DNA of 52,896 bases from the NCBI RefSeq assembly GCF_002286775.1, contig NZ_NSGJ01000038.1:1-52896 (forward strand), in the 5' to 3' direction. A program made the position numbers and the translations under genes. Below are positions 34,844 to 43,481 of this stretch, one piece after another. How positions within the stretch are numbered: the stretch's first letter is position 1; each line of letters begins with the position of its first letter. Source of the DNA: Myroides sp. N17-2 (GTDB lineage: Bacteria; Bacteroidota; Bacteroidia; Flavobacteriales; Flavobacteriaceae). The notes under the pieces were generated by a model. It made no database searches. It was given only the letters and a program-made list of their open reading frames with translations, and had not been told where the DNA came from.

Positions 34844-36166
34844 ATGTTAGAAAAACGCTTATCAATTAGTTTTTTCCTTAAAAAAGGAAGAGATGGAGGT
34901 GATTTAAGGATGGTTTACCTTAGAATCATTGTAGATGGAATCGCTAGAGAGACTTCCATTAGCCAAAAATGGGATATCAATAGATGGAACCAAAGGGCAG
35001 GTCGGGCAAGTGGCACGAAAGAAGATGCTAGAACTCTTAATTTTCTATTGGATACAATCGTATCTAAGATTAATCATTACAAATTAGAACTTGTAAGTAG
35101 TGGGCAACCTATTACAGTCTCTGTATTAATGGACTTTGTTCAAGGTAAAGGGTCTGATAAGAGTAAAGTCTTAGTTGAGTTTCAAAAGCACAATGATGAA
35201 ATTTTGGAACTAGTTCCTAGAGAGTATGCTCCTGGTACCTATGAGAGATATGTAACAGCAAGATCTCATGTAGGAGAGTTTATTAAAAAGGTATACAATA
35301 AGGATGATATTGAGTTCAGAGAGCTTGATCATGAGTTTATCCTTGAATATGAACACTATTTAAAGACCGTTAGAGCGTGTTCTAACAATACGGCTATAAA
35401 GTATATATCGAACTTTAAGAAGATTGTTTTAATAGCTGTTGCAAAAGGAATTATTCCTTCTAATCCTTTTGCACAATACAAGCCTAAGAAGACTAAGCTT
35501 AATAAAAAGCCTTTGAGTAAAGAGGAGCTTTCTATTTTAGAGAAAAAAGAGATTAATAATGAAAGGCTATCTATTGTAAGAGATGTGTTCGTGTTTCAAT
35601 GCTACACTGGACTAGCTTATATCGATGTGTTTCAACTTCAGAAAAGTGATATTACTAAAGACTCAGAAGGTAATTTATGGATAAGAACCAATAGACAAAA
35701 AACGGATGCTAATATTACTATCCCATTGCTTCCTAAAGCTATTGAGATAATGGATAAGTATAAAGACCATCCTGATTGTATTGGAAAAGATGTAGTTCTT
35801 CCTGTTCGTTCTAATCAAAAGATGAATGCCTATCTAAAGGAGATTTCTTCACTATGTGAAATTAGTGAGCTAAATACTCATAAAGCAAGAAGAACTTTTG
35901 GTAGTACTGTAACTCTTGGCAATGGGGTACCTATTCATGTGGTAAAAGAAATGTTGGGTCATCACTCTGTTAAACAAACAGAGGAATATGCACTAACTGA
36001 AGAGGAAGCTATCAAGAGTGAAATGCAGATTTTAAAAGGCAAGTTAGAAGGGCAAGCTACTAAGAGAACTGCAGAGTATAAGAGTTTAGTTGAAAAACTT
36101 GAATCACTTGATCTTGATCAAGAAAAACTAACTCAGTTAATAGATATTGTAACTAAGTTAGTTTAA
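34844..36166 (+). CDS. Tyrosine recombinase/integrase, CTnDOT-like
   Basis: A 440-residue site-specific recombinase of a mobile island. It has an N-terminal arm-DNA-binding domain (SISFFLKKGRDGGDLRMVYLRIIVDG), a SAM-like core-binding domain (about 105-205) and a C-terminal catalytic domain. The catalytic set visible is H346-x-x-R349 (HKARR), H373 in LGHHS and the nucleophile Y382 in EEYAL. The first catalytic arginine, usually in a TGLR motif, is replaced by A258 (CYTGLAYIDV). CTnDOT-type recombinases are known to lack that residue as well. Position directly after tRNA-Ser supports integration into the tRNA. Confidence 0.95.
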   Translation: MLEKRLSISFFLKKGRDGGDLRMVYLRIIVDGIARETSISQKWDINRWNQRAGRASGTKEDARTLNFLLDTIVSKINHYKLELVSSGQPITVSVLMDFVQGKGSDKSKVLVEFQKHNDEILELVPREYAPGTYERYVTARSHVGEFIKKVYNKDDIEFRELDHEFILEYEHYLKTVRACSNNTAIKYISNFKKIVLIAVAKGIIPSNPFAQYKPKKTKLNKKPLSKEELSILEKKEINNERLSIVRDVFVFQCYTGLAYIDVFQLQKSDITKDSEGNLWIRTNRQKTDANITIPLLPKAIEIMDKYKDHPDCIGKDVVLPVRSNQKMNAYLKEISSLCEISELNTHKARRTFGSTVTLGNGVPIHVVKEMLGHHSVKQTEEYALTEEEAIKSEMQILKGKLEGQATKRTAEYKSLVEKLESLDLDQEKLTQLIDIVTKLV

Positions 36167-36172
36167 TAGTAA

Positions 36173-36481
36173 TTACTCCCTCGTACAATCTAAGCTTTTA
36201 TGCAATAATTCAACTGTACTACGCATGTCAGGGTGATACGAGGGAGTATATTTTATATAGCCTAATTCTTGGAGATCTTTTAAATATTTATGATAAGTAG
36301 GAAGCGTATTAATATGAGCGTATTTCATTAGTTTACGCCTGCTTATTCTAATTAGTTTACATTGCTTTTGTACAAATGCAAACTGAACAATCCCAAGAAG
36401 TAAAGCAAAATGCCAAACATTAAGCTTAGCATCATTTTTAAGCTCCACTATATAACGAAGTAGTTTATTTGATATACACAT
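36173..36481 (-). CDS. Small winged-helix-like protein of the island
   Basis: A 102-residue basic protein. The segment KLIRISRRKLMKYAHINTLPTYHKYLKDLQELGYIKYTPSYHP reads like a winged helix-turn-helix with a recognition helix and a C-terminal wing. Proteins of this type sit next to HTH proteins in Bacteroidetes integrative elements, probably acting in element regulation or replication; this is inference from context. The ATG at 36481 is preferred, because a longer frame to 36565 would overlap the upstream gene. It starts four bases after that gene stops and converges on the integrase gene seven bases away. Confidence 0.7.
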   Translation of the reverse strand: MCISNKLLRYIVELKNDAKLNVWHFALLLGIVQFAFVQKQCKLIRISRRKLMKYAHINTLPTYHKYLKDLQELGYIKYTPSYHPDMRSTVELLHKSLDCTRE

Positions 36482-36485
36482 AACA

Positions 36486-36740
36486 CTACTCCTTAAAAAG
36501 ATTTTCAATATCCGCTCTATTGTAATAATAGGAACCAAGTATTTTTCTATATCTAAGCTTTCCACTAATACGAAGTGTTTGTAGGGAAGCTGCTGAAATA
36601 CTAAGTAATTGCCTTGCGATTTTTGTCTTTACCCATTCGAATGAAGTCTCATTTGATTTCTGACTAAAGAATTCTTTTAATTCTGTAATGATTATTTGAC
36701 TAAACAGCCTTAAATCTTCTTTTGTGATTTGATTGTCCAT
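36486..36740 (-). CDS. Helix-turn-helix protein (excisionase/MerR-like)
   Basis: An 84-residue protein with a MerR/excisionase-type HTH: WVKTKIARQLLSISAASLQTLRISGKLRYRKILGSYYYNRADIENLF. The final segment is the usual 'read the row, enter the helix' ending of HTH_17 proteins. These accompany integrases in Bacteroidetes mobile elements and can act as directionality factors or regulators. The ATG at 36740 removes eight residues of a longer frame. It forms an operon with the gene at 36173-36481. Confidence 0.82.
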   Translation of the reverse strand: MDNQITKEDLRLFSQIIITELKEFFSQKSNETSFEWVKTKIARQLLSISAASLQTLRISGKLRYRKILGSYYYNRADIENLFKE

Positions 36741-36764
36741 AATAGTTGTTTTTAGGTTAAACAA

Positions 36765-37582
36765 CTAATTTATGTGGAGAATAGGAATGCTTAGTATTAC
36801 TGGAATAATAAAGAAGAGGTTGGCGTTAAAATGAGATGTTGATTTACAAAATGAATTGCAAACCAATATTAATTTTTAGTTGTGGCAGGATTCGAACCAT
36901 CCCTCGTAAATATCTTTAAATCAATCAATTGTCTTGTTTGTGAAAAACCAACTCACCTAATAGCTCACCTTGGTAAATTAGGTTAAAATCAAATATAATG
37001 ATTTTAAATGTATTAAAAAAGTACTAAAAGTTAAATACTAACCTGTTTTTTTGATTGATGGAAGCGAATATTTTAGTAAAAATATTAGTTTTAGCCTTTG
37101 TTTGTTTTTATTTTGTTTTTCAGTGTTTTGTTTATTTTATATTATTAGTTAACTAATTTAATTTGATGTATTTTGTTGTGAAATGATATACTAGTTATGG
37201 TATTATTGTGTTGTCGGGGTGTGTTTTTAGCTTTAATTATATGTTTTTAGACCTAAAAAATTGAACTATTTTAACTCTCTAGGATAATACCTATAATTTT
37301 ATTATTCTCGAATTTAAATTTCATTTGTTCATGTTTTAAATTTGATTTTATTTCTTGATTAACTGTTTTAGGATAGTATTTTATTCCAATACTAACGAAG
37401 GGCAAATTGAAACTCCAAGAAGATCTTATTTTAGAATATTTTGTAGATTTTTCTTCTTCTAGGTGTTTTTTAAAAGAAAGGTATTTGTTGTAGTTTTACT
37501 AATATTAGTTTAATGGAGTAAATAGGTGTACTTGTATTATGATTAATTTTTAAAATATTTATAGACTAAATTTATTGAGGTA
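36765..37582. other. AT-rich island region without genes
   Basis: About 820 bases. It holds the first copy of a diverged direct repeat (36819-36943) and is otherwise very AT-rich with short imperfect palindromes. No coding frame is credible. Confidence 0.55.
36819..36943. repeat. Diverged direct repeat, copy 1 (att-like)
   Basis: It begins GTTGGCGTTAAAATGA, identical over 16 bases with 37877-37892. A diverged part follows and contains GTGGCAGGATTCGAACCA (36882-36899). Read on the minus strand this resembles a tRNA T-loop and 3' end (GGTTCGAATCC), but no complete tRNA is present. Confidence 0.75.
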
Positions 37583-37897
37583 ATGATTGAGAAATTGGAT
37601 CAAATAATATCTAAACTTTCTATAAGACTGAGAGATGTAAACAATGGGGCTTGTATCGGAACAGGTGTAATATATTATTTAGATGAGTTAAAGGAACAGC
37701 TTTATGTATTAACTGCATCCCATTGTTTGTTTGATGATGGAGATGAATTTTTAATACAGAGAGACGAAGTGTATGTTGATGTTTTACAAAAGGATTTAAT
37801 TCATTATAAATCATTAAAAACTACTGTAAATCCTAATTTATTATTTAAAGAAAAAAACAAAGATGTTGCAATGGATGTTGGCGTTAAAATGAATTAG
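37583..37897 (+). pseudogene. Truncated trypsin-like serine protease
   Basis: A 104-residue N-terminal fragment of a chymotrypsin-fold peptidase. Strand GACIGTGVIYYLD is followed by the catalytic-histidine motif YVLTASHC (H47), and D94 in NKDVAMDV is at the catalytic-aspartate position. The serine half (GxSG) is missing. The last residues (GVKMN) are encoded by the 16-base direct repeat that also occurs at 36819, so the gene was cut at a recombination point. No signal peptide is present; the family in such islands is often a cytoplasmic sensor protease of defence-like systems, which is only a possibility here. Confidence 0.75.
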
Positions 37898-37982
37898 AAA
37901 TCGATAATAATTTTTTATTTGTGGAAGAATTCGAACCACTTCTTATAAATATTCTTGAATTAAATAATTGTTTTCTTTATGT
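37877..37982. repeat. Diverged direct repeat, copy 2 (att-like)
   Basis: Starts with the same 16 bases as copy 1, then lacks about 20 bases, then realigns through GTGGAAGAATTCGAACCA (37921-37938) and the following TAAATAT...AATTGT stretch. The distance between the two copies is 1058 bp. Confidence 0.75.
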
Positions 37983-38410
37983 ATCTCCGTTTAGTGTCAT
38001 ACTGATAATTTATAGGTTTAAGGAACTGATCATATAAACAAGTAACTAGTTAATATACAGTAATTATAAAAATTAGTCTTATCTAGTTTAATGGGATAAT
38101 TACAACATTAGACCCCTCTTATTACATCAAACGGACATACATTTTTCTTTTGTTTAAAACCAATTTATCTAATATTTTACTTCTAATTCTAAAAAAAACT
38201 AATAAATCAAAGATAGTAGAAATTGTTTAGCTTAGTAGTTTTCTAAAAAAGAACGTTTATGTTCTTTTTAGTCTTTTAGTTTATTTATTAACACAAGATT
38301 AATTTGTATTTAACTTTAGATAATATTGAGGTAAAGATGTTAAAAAAGTTAAATATAAGCATGAATTCATAGAAACAACTGTTATATAGTAGGTGCTAAA
38401 ATTAATTTTT
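37983..38410. other. Intergenic region, nothing recognised
   Basis: About 430 AT-rich bases between the truncated protease and the NhaA promoter. No coding frame, repeat or terminator is clear. Confidence 0.45.
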
Positions 38411-38418
38411 TATTTTTG
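38411..38418 (+). promoter_or_regulatory. -7 promoter element of nhaA
   Basis: TATTTTTG matches TAnnTTTG, 45 bases before the ATG. Confidence 0.45.
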
Positions 38419-38463
38419 ACTTTGTAAATTATTTATAACATTAAAAAAAGAAAAATTATTTTT

Positions 38464-39786
38464 ATGAGCCAGTCAAATCAGACCACCATTGAGAGGATGG
38501 TATCACCCATACAACGATTTATTAAACAAGAAAAGTCAGGTGGTATAGTATTAGGGATAAGTGTAATTATTGCACTTGTATTAGCTAATTCCTCGTTAAA
38601 AGAACATTATCATCATATTTTGGAATATAAGTTTGGTTTTCAATGGGCAGGAAATAGTTTTTTTGAATATAGTTTACATCATTGGATTAATGATGGATTG
38701 ATGGCTATTTTCTTTTTTGTTGTGGGCCTAGAACTGAAAAGAGAAATTGTAGCAGGAGAGTTATCTAATCCTAGAAAGGCAATGTTACCTATTGGAGCGG
38801 CATTAGGAGGTATGGTTGTTCCTGCGGTTATTTACTTTGCCTTAAATCCAAACGGAGAGATGTCTAATGGTTGGGGAATTCCTATGGCAACCGATATTGC
38901 ATTTGCTTTGGGGGTTCTTTATTTATTAGGAAGTAGAATACCTTTAACATTAAAAGTGTTTCTAACGGCATTAGCTATCGTTGATGATTTAGGGGCTGTA
39001 CTTGTTATAGCTTTCTTTTATACTTCTGAGATTTCAACTTTGCATCTATTATTGGGAGCTTCCATTTTAGTTGTTATGTATTTAGGTAATAGAATAGGAG
39101 TTAGAAATATATTGTTTTACGCTATTTTAGGAATAGGAGGGGTATGGACAGCGTTTTTATTATCAGGTGTCCACGCCACTATTGCTGCAGTTTTAGCAGC
39201 GTTTACAATTCCTGCTAATGTTAGAATTAGTGAAAAAGTATTTAGTGAAAAGATACAAGGACTTTTAGATAAGTTCAAGGCAATAGATCCCGATAATACT
39301 AAACCTATCTTGACTAATGAACAATTGCATATTTTAGAAGAGATAGAAAAAAGCACCGCTTGTGCAACACCGCCTTTACAGCGTTTAGAGCATATGATGC
39401 ATCCTATGGTTACTTTTTTAATTATTCCTATTTTCGCCTTAGCCAATGCTGGTGTATCTTTAGCCATTGATCTTGATCATTTGTTTAGTACAAATGTAGC
39501 TCTAGGTGTAGCACTTGGTTTATTGGTCGGAAAGGTAATAGGAGTAGTAGGTTTTACGGTTGTTTTGGTAAAATTAAAAGTAGCTCCTTTTCCTAAGGGG
39601 ATGAATATTAAAACTCTTTTTGGACTGAGCCTTCTTGCAGCTATTGGTTTTACCATGTCTTTATTTGTAACTTCATTAGCCTTTACAAGCGAGGAATATA
39701 TAACGCAAGCCAAGATAGGTATTTTTGTAGCTTCTATCTTTGGAGGTGTGATAGGTTACTATGTTTTGAGTAGGGCAAAGCAATAA
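38464..39786 (+). CDS. nhaA: Na+/H+ antiporter NhaA
   Basis: A 440-residue inner-membrane antiporter (2 H+ in, 1 Na+ out). Family signatures are plain: HHWINDGLMAIFFFVVGLELKREI, the ion-binding pair in LTALAIVDDLGAVLVIAFFY (Asp-Asp of TM5), GWGIPMATDIAFALGVL, and LLAAIGFTMSLFVTSLAF. It has a normal number of helices and no truncation. It is the first intact gene after the island's truncated protease. The DUF389 gene follows 18 bases later, so the two are likely co-transcribed. NhaC elsewhere in the window is a different family. Confidence 0.96.
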   Translation: MSQSNQTTIERMVSPIQRFIKQEKSGGIVLGISVIIALVLANSSLKEHYHHILEYKFGFQWAGNSFFEYSLHHWINDGLMAIFFFVVGLELKREIVAGELSNPRKAMLPIGAALGGMVVPAVIYFALNPNGEMSNGWGIPMATDIAFALGVLYLLGSRIPLTLKVFLTALAIVDDLGAVLVIAFFYTSEISTLHLLLGASILVVMYLGNRIGVRNILFYAILGIGGVWTAFLLSGVHATIAAVLAAFTIPANVRISEKVFSEKIQGLLDKFKAIDPDNTKPILTNEQLHILEEIEKSTACATPPLQRLEHMMHPMVTFLIIPIFALANAGVSLAIDLDHLFSTNVALGVALGLLVGKVIGVVGFTVVLVKLKVAPFPKGMNIKTLFGLSLLAAIGFTMSLFVTSLAFTSEEYITQAKIGIFVASIFGGVIGYYVLSRAKQ

Positions 39787-39804
39787 CATTAAAAATAATA
39801 GTAG

Positions 39805-41139
39805 ATGACAAATAAGTTTTTTGATTACATCAATCTCCATAAAGGCGAAGAGAAAGGGGAAAAAGTTTTAGAAAACATTAGAGCTAATATTGCCTTTAAA
39901 GGAGCTAATTTATGGATTTTAGCTTGCGCCATTATCATTGCATCTGTTGGGTTAAATGTAAATTCAACAGCAGTAATTATAGGTGCCATGTTAATTTCTC
40001 CATTGATGGGACCAATTGTAGGTGCTGGCTTTGCCTTAGGGACTTATAATTTTTTATTGCTAAAAATCGCAATAAAGAATTTAATCATTGCTACTATTGT
40101 TAGTTTATTAGTTTCTGCTATTTATTTCTACGTTAGTCCTTTTAAGGATGTTCAATCTGAGTTATTAGCTCGTACTTCTCCAACAATTTATGATGTTTTG
40201 ATTGCTTTTTTTGGAGGTCTTGTTGGTGTTATCTCTATTACTAGGGTTGAAAAAGGAAATCCTATACCAGGAGTTGCTATTGCTACTGCATTAATGCCCC
40301 CTTTATGTACAGCAGGATATGGGTTAGCTACATTTAATATAAGTTATTTTTTTGGAGCTTTTTACCTATATACTATTAACTGCTTCTTTATTTGTATTGC
40401 TACTTTTTTTGTTATTAAGTACTTGAAATATCCAACATCATCTACTTTAGATACCCAGAAAGAAAGACGTATAAGATATGGTATTAGTATGTTGATTATT
40501 GTTATGATTGTACCTAGTTTCTACTTGGCTTATACGTTATTCGAAGAAAAGAAATTCACAAAAACTGTTGAGGAGTTCATTAACTCTGAGTTTAATGATA
40601 GAGGGTATACTGTGATTTATAAAAAGATTAATTATAATACTAAGCCCAAAAAAGTAGAACTTGCTTTTTTGGATAAGAAATTGACTGAAGAAAATATTTT
40701 ACTCTACAACAGGTTATTAAAGGAAAGAGGTCTAGACAATGTAGAGCTGACATTTAAACAAGATGAAAAGGATATTAAATCAGAAATTTTAAATGAACTC
40801 AGTAAGCAAGATCGATCATATGCAGAGAAAGATATTATAATTAATGACTTAAAAAAAGAACTGTCTAAGTATAAAGTGGATGAACCTAATTTAATAAATG
40901 AAATTAATGTACTTTTTCCTAATATAGAAGAAGTCTCCATTGGCAAAGTAGAGCGATATATAAAAACTGATAGTATTACAATGAATTGGTTAGTTCTTTT
41001 TAATCAAAAAGAAAAAACAATGGTAGTAGATGGTAAGCTACTTAATAATTGGTTAAAAACTCGATTAAAGGCAGATACCATTTTACTTGTTCAAGGAAAT
41101 AATCCTATACAGGAGAAAGGGAATAACCAGATAAAGTAA
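39805..41139 (+). CDS. DUF389 (TIGR00341-type) membrane protein
   Basis: A 444-residue protein with about six hydrophobic helices in residues 30-245, and the DUF389 signature ASVGLNVNSTAVIIGAMLISPLMGPIVGAGFALG followed later by GVAIATALMPPLCTAGYGLA (quoted here in part). A soluble C-terminal half (about 250-440) contains a repeated alpha/beta pattern and a charged coiled segment (EILNELSKQDRSYAEKD). The family is widespread but has no established function. Pairing with nhaA suggests a role in ion or pH stress, which is inference. A terminator follows about 120 bases later. Confidence 0.88.
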   Translation: MTNKFFDYINLHKGEEKGEKVLENIRANIAFKGANLWILACAIIIASVGLNVNSTAVIIGAMLISPLMGPIVGAGFALGTYNFLLLKIAIKNLIIATIVSLLVSAIYFYVSPFKDVQSELLARTSPTIYDVLIAFFGGLVGVISITRVEKGNPIPGVAIATALMPPLCTAGYGLATFNISYFFGAFYLYTINCFFICIATFFVIKYLKYPTSSTLDTQKERRIRYGISMLIIVMIVPSFYLAYTLFEEKKFTKTVEEFINSEFNDRGYTVIYKKINYNTKPKKVELAFLDKKLTEENILLYNRLLKERGLDNVELTFKQDEKDIKSEILNELSKQDRSYAEKDIIINDLKKELSKYKVDEPNLINEINVLFPNIEEVSIGKVERYIKTDSITMNWLVLFNQKEKTMVVDGKLLNNWLKTRLKADTILLVQGNNPIQEKGNNQIK

Positions 41140-41484
41140 AAACAGTTATCTTCATTAAGGTCTGTTAGGAGGTAAAGACAAAAAGCAGATATAATATTTT
41201 TGGTAATAAGCGGAGTTTGCGTTACTTTATAGACGAAATTTAAATTGTAATTAAATAGAAAAAAGAGAAAGCCCTAGGACTTTCTCTTTTTAAAGACAAC
41301 TAGTAAATAAGGAGAACTAGTTTAAAATTATTACAAGTAAAAAATTAAGAATGAGACTTTTTTATAATTAAAACTAAGTTTAAAGTTGTTATAAAAGAAG
41401 AAATGTTTAAGGGAATATATTAAAAAACAAGCTTTGAATACTGAACAAGTAAAATAGCAGTAGTTTAGAATCTTATAATAAGAT
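41140..41484. other. Intergenic region with terminator
   Basis: Apart from the terminator at 41261-41294 it is AT-rich. A minus-strand open frame here is low-complexity and overlaps the tatC start; I do not accept it as a gene. Confidence 0.5.
41261..41294 (+). terminator. Intrinsic terminator of nhaA-DUF389
   Basis: AAAAGAGAAAG and CTTTCTCTTTT form a perfect 11-bp stem around CCCTAGGA, ending in a T-run. Confidence 0.7.
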
Positions 41485-42291
41485 ATGGATATAGATATTA
41501 AGAAAAAGACATTTTTAAATTTTGTTGGACTTTTAAGAAGTTTTTTAATCAAGTGTTTTATTGGAATTGTTTTATGTAGTAGCATAGCGTTTTTATATAC
41601 TAACTTTATTTTTGAGCAAATATTATTTGCTCCTAAGAACCCTAATTTTCCTATTTATATTTGGCATCGTTCTTTGATAGATTTTTTTAATTTGAGTTCA
41701 TCATTGTATATGGAAGGGATTGATTTTGATATTCAAAATCGAAAAATGGAAGGTCAGTTAATGATCATGATTTGGACTAGTTTTACCTTTGGTTTAATAC
41801 TTTCATTTCCTTGGATTTTGTATCAAATTTGGAGGCTCGTACAACCTAGGTTATATAAGAATAAGACAAGATATAGTGTGCTATTTGTAACAATGACAAG
41901 TCTTTTATTTTTTACAGGTGTCTTGTTTGGATATTTTATTATAGTTCCTCTATCTATTCATTTTTTTATGAATATAGAGATTAGTAGTATTGTCACTAAT
42001 CAAATTGATCTTACTTCATACATTTCACTTGTTAGAACTACTTTGTTAGCCTCAGGTATTGTATTTGTACTACCTGTTATAATTCTAGTATTATACAAGA
42101 TGGGGATTTTATCAAGAGATACGCTCAAAGGTTATCGCAGGTATGCTTATGTGCTTATTTTGATTGCATCTGCTATTATTACACCTCCAGATATCTTGAG
42201 TCAAGTTATTTTGGTTATACCATTAGTGATATTATATGAGACCAGTATATTTCTTTCAAAGTTTATGAAGTCTAATCTTATTGTAGAATAA
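41485..42291 (+). CDS. tatC: Sec-independent protein translocase TatC
   Basis: A 268-residue six-helix inner-membrane protein, the twin-arginine signal receptor. Recognisable are the amphipathic N-terminus (LNFVGLLRSFLIKC, in place of the usual HLxELRxR), FGLILSFPWILYQIWRLVQPRLYKNKTRY with the conserved F-P, and FVLPVIILVLYKMGIL followed by the helix SAIITPPDILSQVILVIPLVILYE. The family motif TPPD is intact. No tatA/B lies nearby. The atypical N-terminus and the island location suggest an accessory TatC. The HLxELR change may affect signal binding, which is inference. Confidence 0.9.
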   Translation: MDIDIKKKTFLNFVGLLRSFLIKCFIGIVLCSSIAFLYTNFIFEQILFAPKNPNFPIYIWHRSLIDFFNLSSSLYMEGIDFDIQNRKMEGQLMIMIWTSFTFGLILSFPWILYQIWRLVQPRLYKNKTRYSVLFVTMTSLLFFTGVLFGYFIIVPLSIHFFMNIEISSIVTNQIDLTSYISLVRTTLLASGIVFVLPVIILVLYKMGILSRDTLKGYRRYAYVLILIASAIITPPDILSQVILVIPLVILYETSIFLSKFMKSNLIVE

Positions 42292-42331
42292 AAAAATAGA
42301 ATATGATTTATATTGTTAGCTTTTTAAATAC

Positions 42332-42898
42332 CTAACAACATTTTAGTTGTATTTTGTTAAAGTAATAATTGAATTGTTTATTATAAACTAAAATATGCAA
42401 TAGACTTATTATGATAGCTCCTGGTAGTAAGTTTAATGCAATGATATTGAAAAATTTAAAACTTTCTATCTGTTGGAAATTACTATTTAAGATTATTCTA
42501 TTATAATTAATATCAACTTTTATTACTATAAATACTGCGATAGAAGCAAAGTGAAATCCATTCACTAAAAGATGTATGATGTATTCCCAACGCGGTAGTC
42601 CTCCCATAAATTTCCTACTATCTTTCTCTACATAAGCATCAATCAATAATGTGATTACATCTAAAACGATTAATATACAACCAAATAAAAACCAACTATT
42701 GTTTTCTATATTGATAAATACAGAAATAAGGATACCAGTGAAAAAAAAAGCTCTTAAAGTATGAGTGAAATGCTCAAATTTACTTTCTTTATGTTGATAT
42801 AGTCGGTATTTATAAAGATGTAAAAATACACCATCAAATACAGCTAATAAAGAGTAGCAGATTAATAAAATAGATGATATGATAAAAGCTATTTCCAT
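42332..42898 (-). CDS. Hypothetical multi-helix membrane protein
   Basis: A 188-residue protein with about five hydrophobic helices (AFIISSILLICYSLLAVFDG, FFFTGILISVFIN, LFGCILIVLDVITLLIDAY, FHFASIAVFIVIKV, ALNLLPGAIIISLLHIL). A conserved-looking polar loop is HTLRAFFF...EKDSRKFMGGLPRWEY. I do not recognise the family with certainty. Its start lies 61 bases from an ArsR1-type operator (42959-42974) and it is divergent from arsR1, so it may be part of the arsenic response. Confidence 0.78.
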   Translation of the reverse strand: MEIAFIISSILLICYSLLAVFDGVFLHLYKYRLYQHKESKFEHFTHTLRAFFFTGILISVFINIENNSWFLFGCILIVLDVITLLIDAYVEKDSRKFMGGLPRWEYIIHLLVNGFHFASIAVFIVIKVDINYNRIILNSNFQQIESFKFFNIIALNLLPGAIIISLLHILVYNKQFNYYFNKIQLKCC

Positions 42899-42958
42899 AT
42901 TTTTAAGTAATTACGTGGTTATTTCTGATTGATATTCCTTAGAATATTAAGTTTTTGT

Positions 42959-42974
42959 ATTGCAATATTACGAT
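42959..42974. promoter_or_regulatory. ArsR1-type operator, site 1
   Basis: ATTGCAATATTACGAT is the reverse complement of ATCGTAATATTGCAAT and differs by one base from the two other copies (43055, 43439). It lies between the divergent membrane-protein gene and arsR1. Confidence 0.8.
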
Positions 42975-43054
42975 TTAATTACTATGTGTTTTACAGAAAT
43001 TGAATCTATCATGTATAAATTTTTTTAATGAATATTTTGTCAGTTTAAATATTC

Positions 43055-43070
43055 ATCGTAATATTGCGAT
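43055..43070. promoter_or_regulatory. ArsR1-type operator, site 2
   Basis: ATCGTAATATTGCGAT, a palindrome with two central mismatches, ends 20 bases before the arsR1 start codon. The repeated identical copy at 43439 makes it the likely ArsR1 binding site. Confidence 0.85.
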
Positions 43071-43090
43071 GTGTATTTAAGTATAAAACA

Positions 43091-43420
43091 ATGGGAGTAA
43101 CAAAATCAGAATTATTTAGTGATAAAAAGAATAGATTATCGCTTATGTTTAAGGTTTTAGGGCATCCAGCAAGACTTGCCATTCTTCAGTATATTATCAA
43201 TCAAGAGGCTTGCATTTGCAATGATTTGGTAGAAGAACTTGGATTGGCTCAAGCGACTATTTCACAGCACTTAAAAGAGCTTAAGAATAGTGGACTTATA
43301 AAAGGAACAATTGAGGGTAAATCCGTTTGTTATTGTATTGACGATTTAGTTTGGAATGAATTTTTCAAGGAGTTTGAATTGTTCTTCGCTCAAAAAATAG
43401 CATCAAACGATTGCTGTTAA
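43091..43420 (+). CDS. arsR: ArsR family metalloid-responsive repressor (ArsR1)
   Basis: A 109-residue SmtB/ArsR repressor. The winged HTH is clear: HPARLAILQYIINQEACICNDLVEELGLAQATISQHLKELKNSGLIKG. C41 and C43 (CIC, at the alpha-3 metalloid site) are candidate arsenite ligands. The C-terminal NDCC could add a third thiolate. It should repress unit 1 (43482-45604 and on) until As(III) binds. The ATG at 43091 is chosen because the longer frame starts inside the operator. Operators lie on both sides of the gene. Confidence 0.92.
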   Translation: MGVTKSELFSDKKNRLSLMFKVLGHPARLAILQYIINQEACICNDLVEELGLAQATISQHLKELKNSGLIKGTIEGKSVCYCIDDLVWNEFFKEFELFFAQKIASNDCC

Positions 43421-43438
43421 TATTTTTTAATTCATATC

Positions 43439-43454
43439 ATCGTAATATTGCGAT
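43439..43454. promoter_or_regulatory. ArsR1-type operator, site 3
   Basis: A second identical ATCGTAATATTGCGAT, 28 bases upstream of the DUF6428 start and 18 after the arsR1 stop. It implies an internal regulated promoter for the structural genes. Confidence 0.85.
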
Positions 43455-43481
43455 ATTAAAATAAATTAAAACAGATAAAAT

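Noticed and set aside
36881..36905. Possible minus-strand tRNA (T-loop-like GGTTCGAATCC)
   Set aside because: The T-stem does not pair properly and no acceptor, D or anticodon arms can be built around it; kept only as part of an att-like repeat.
37583..37897. Functional short peptidase
   Set aside because: The catalytic serine half is missing and the last codons come from a repeat, so it is treated as a broken gene.
41331..41585. Minus-strand open frame overlapping the tatC start
   Set aside because: Phe/Tyr/Leu/Lys-rich low-complexity translation of AT-rich intergenic DNA, with no plausible domain.
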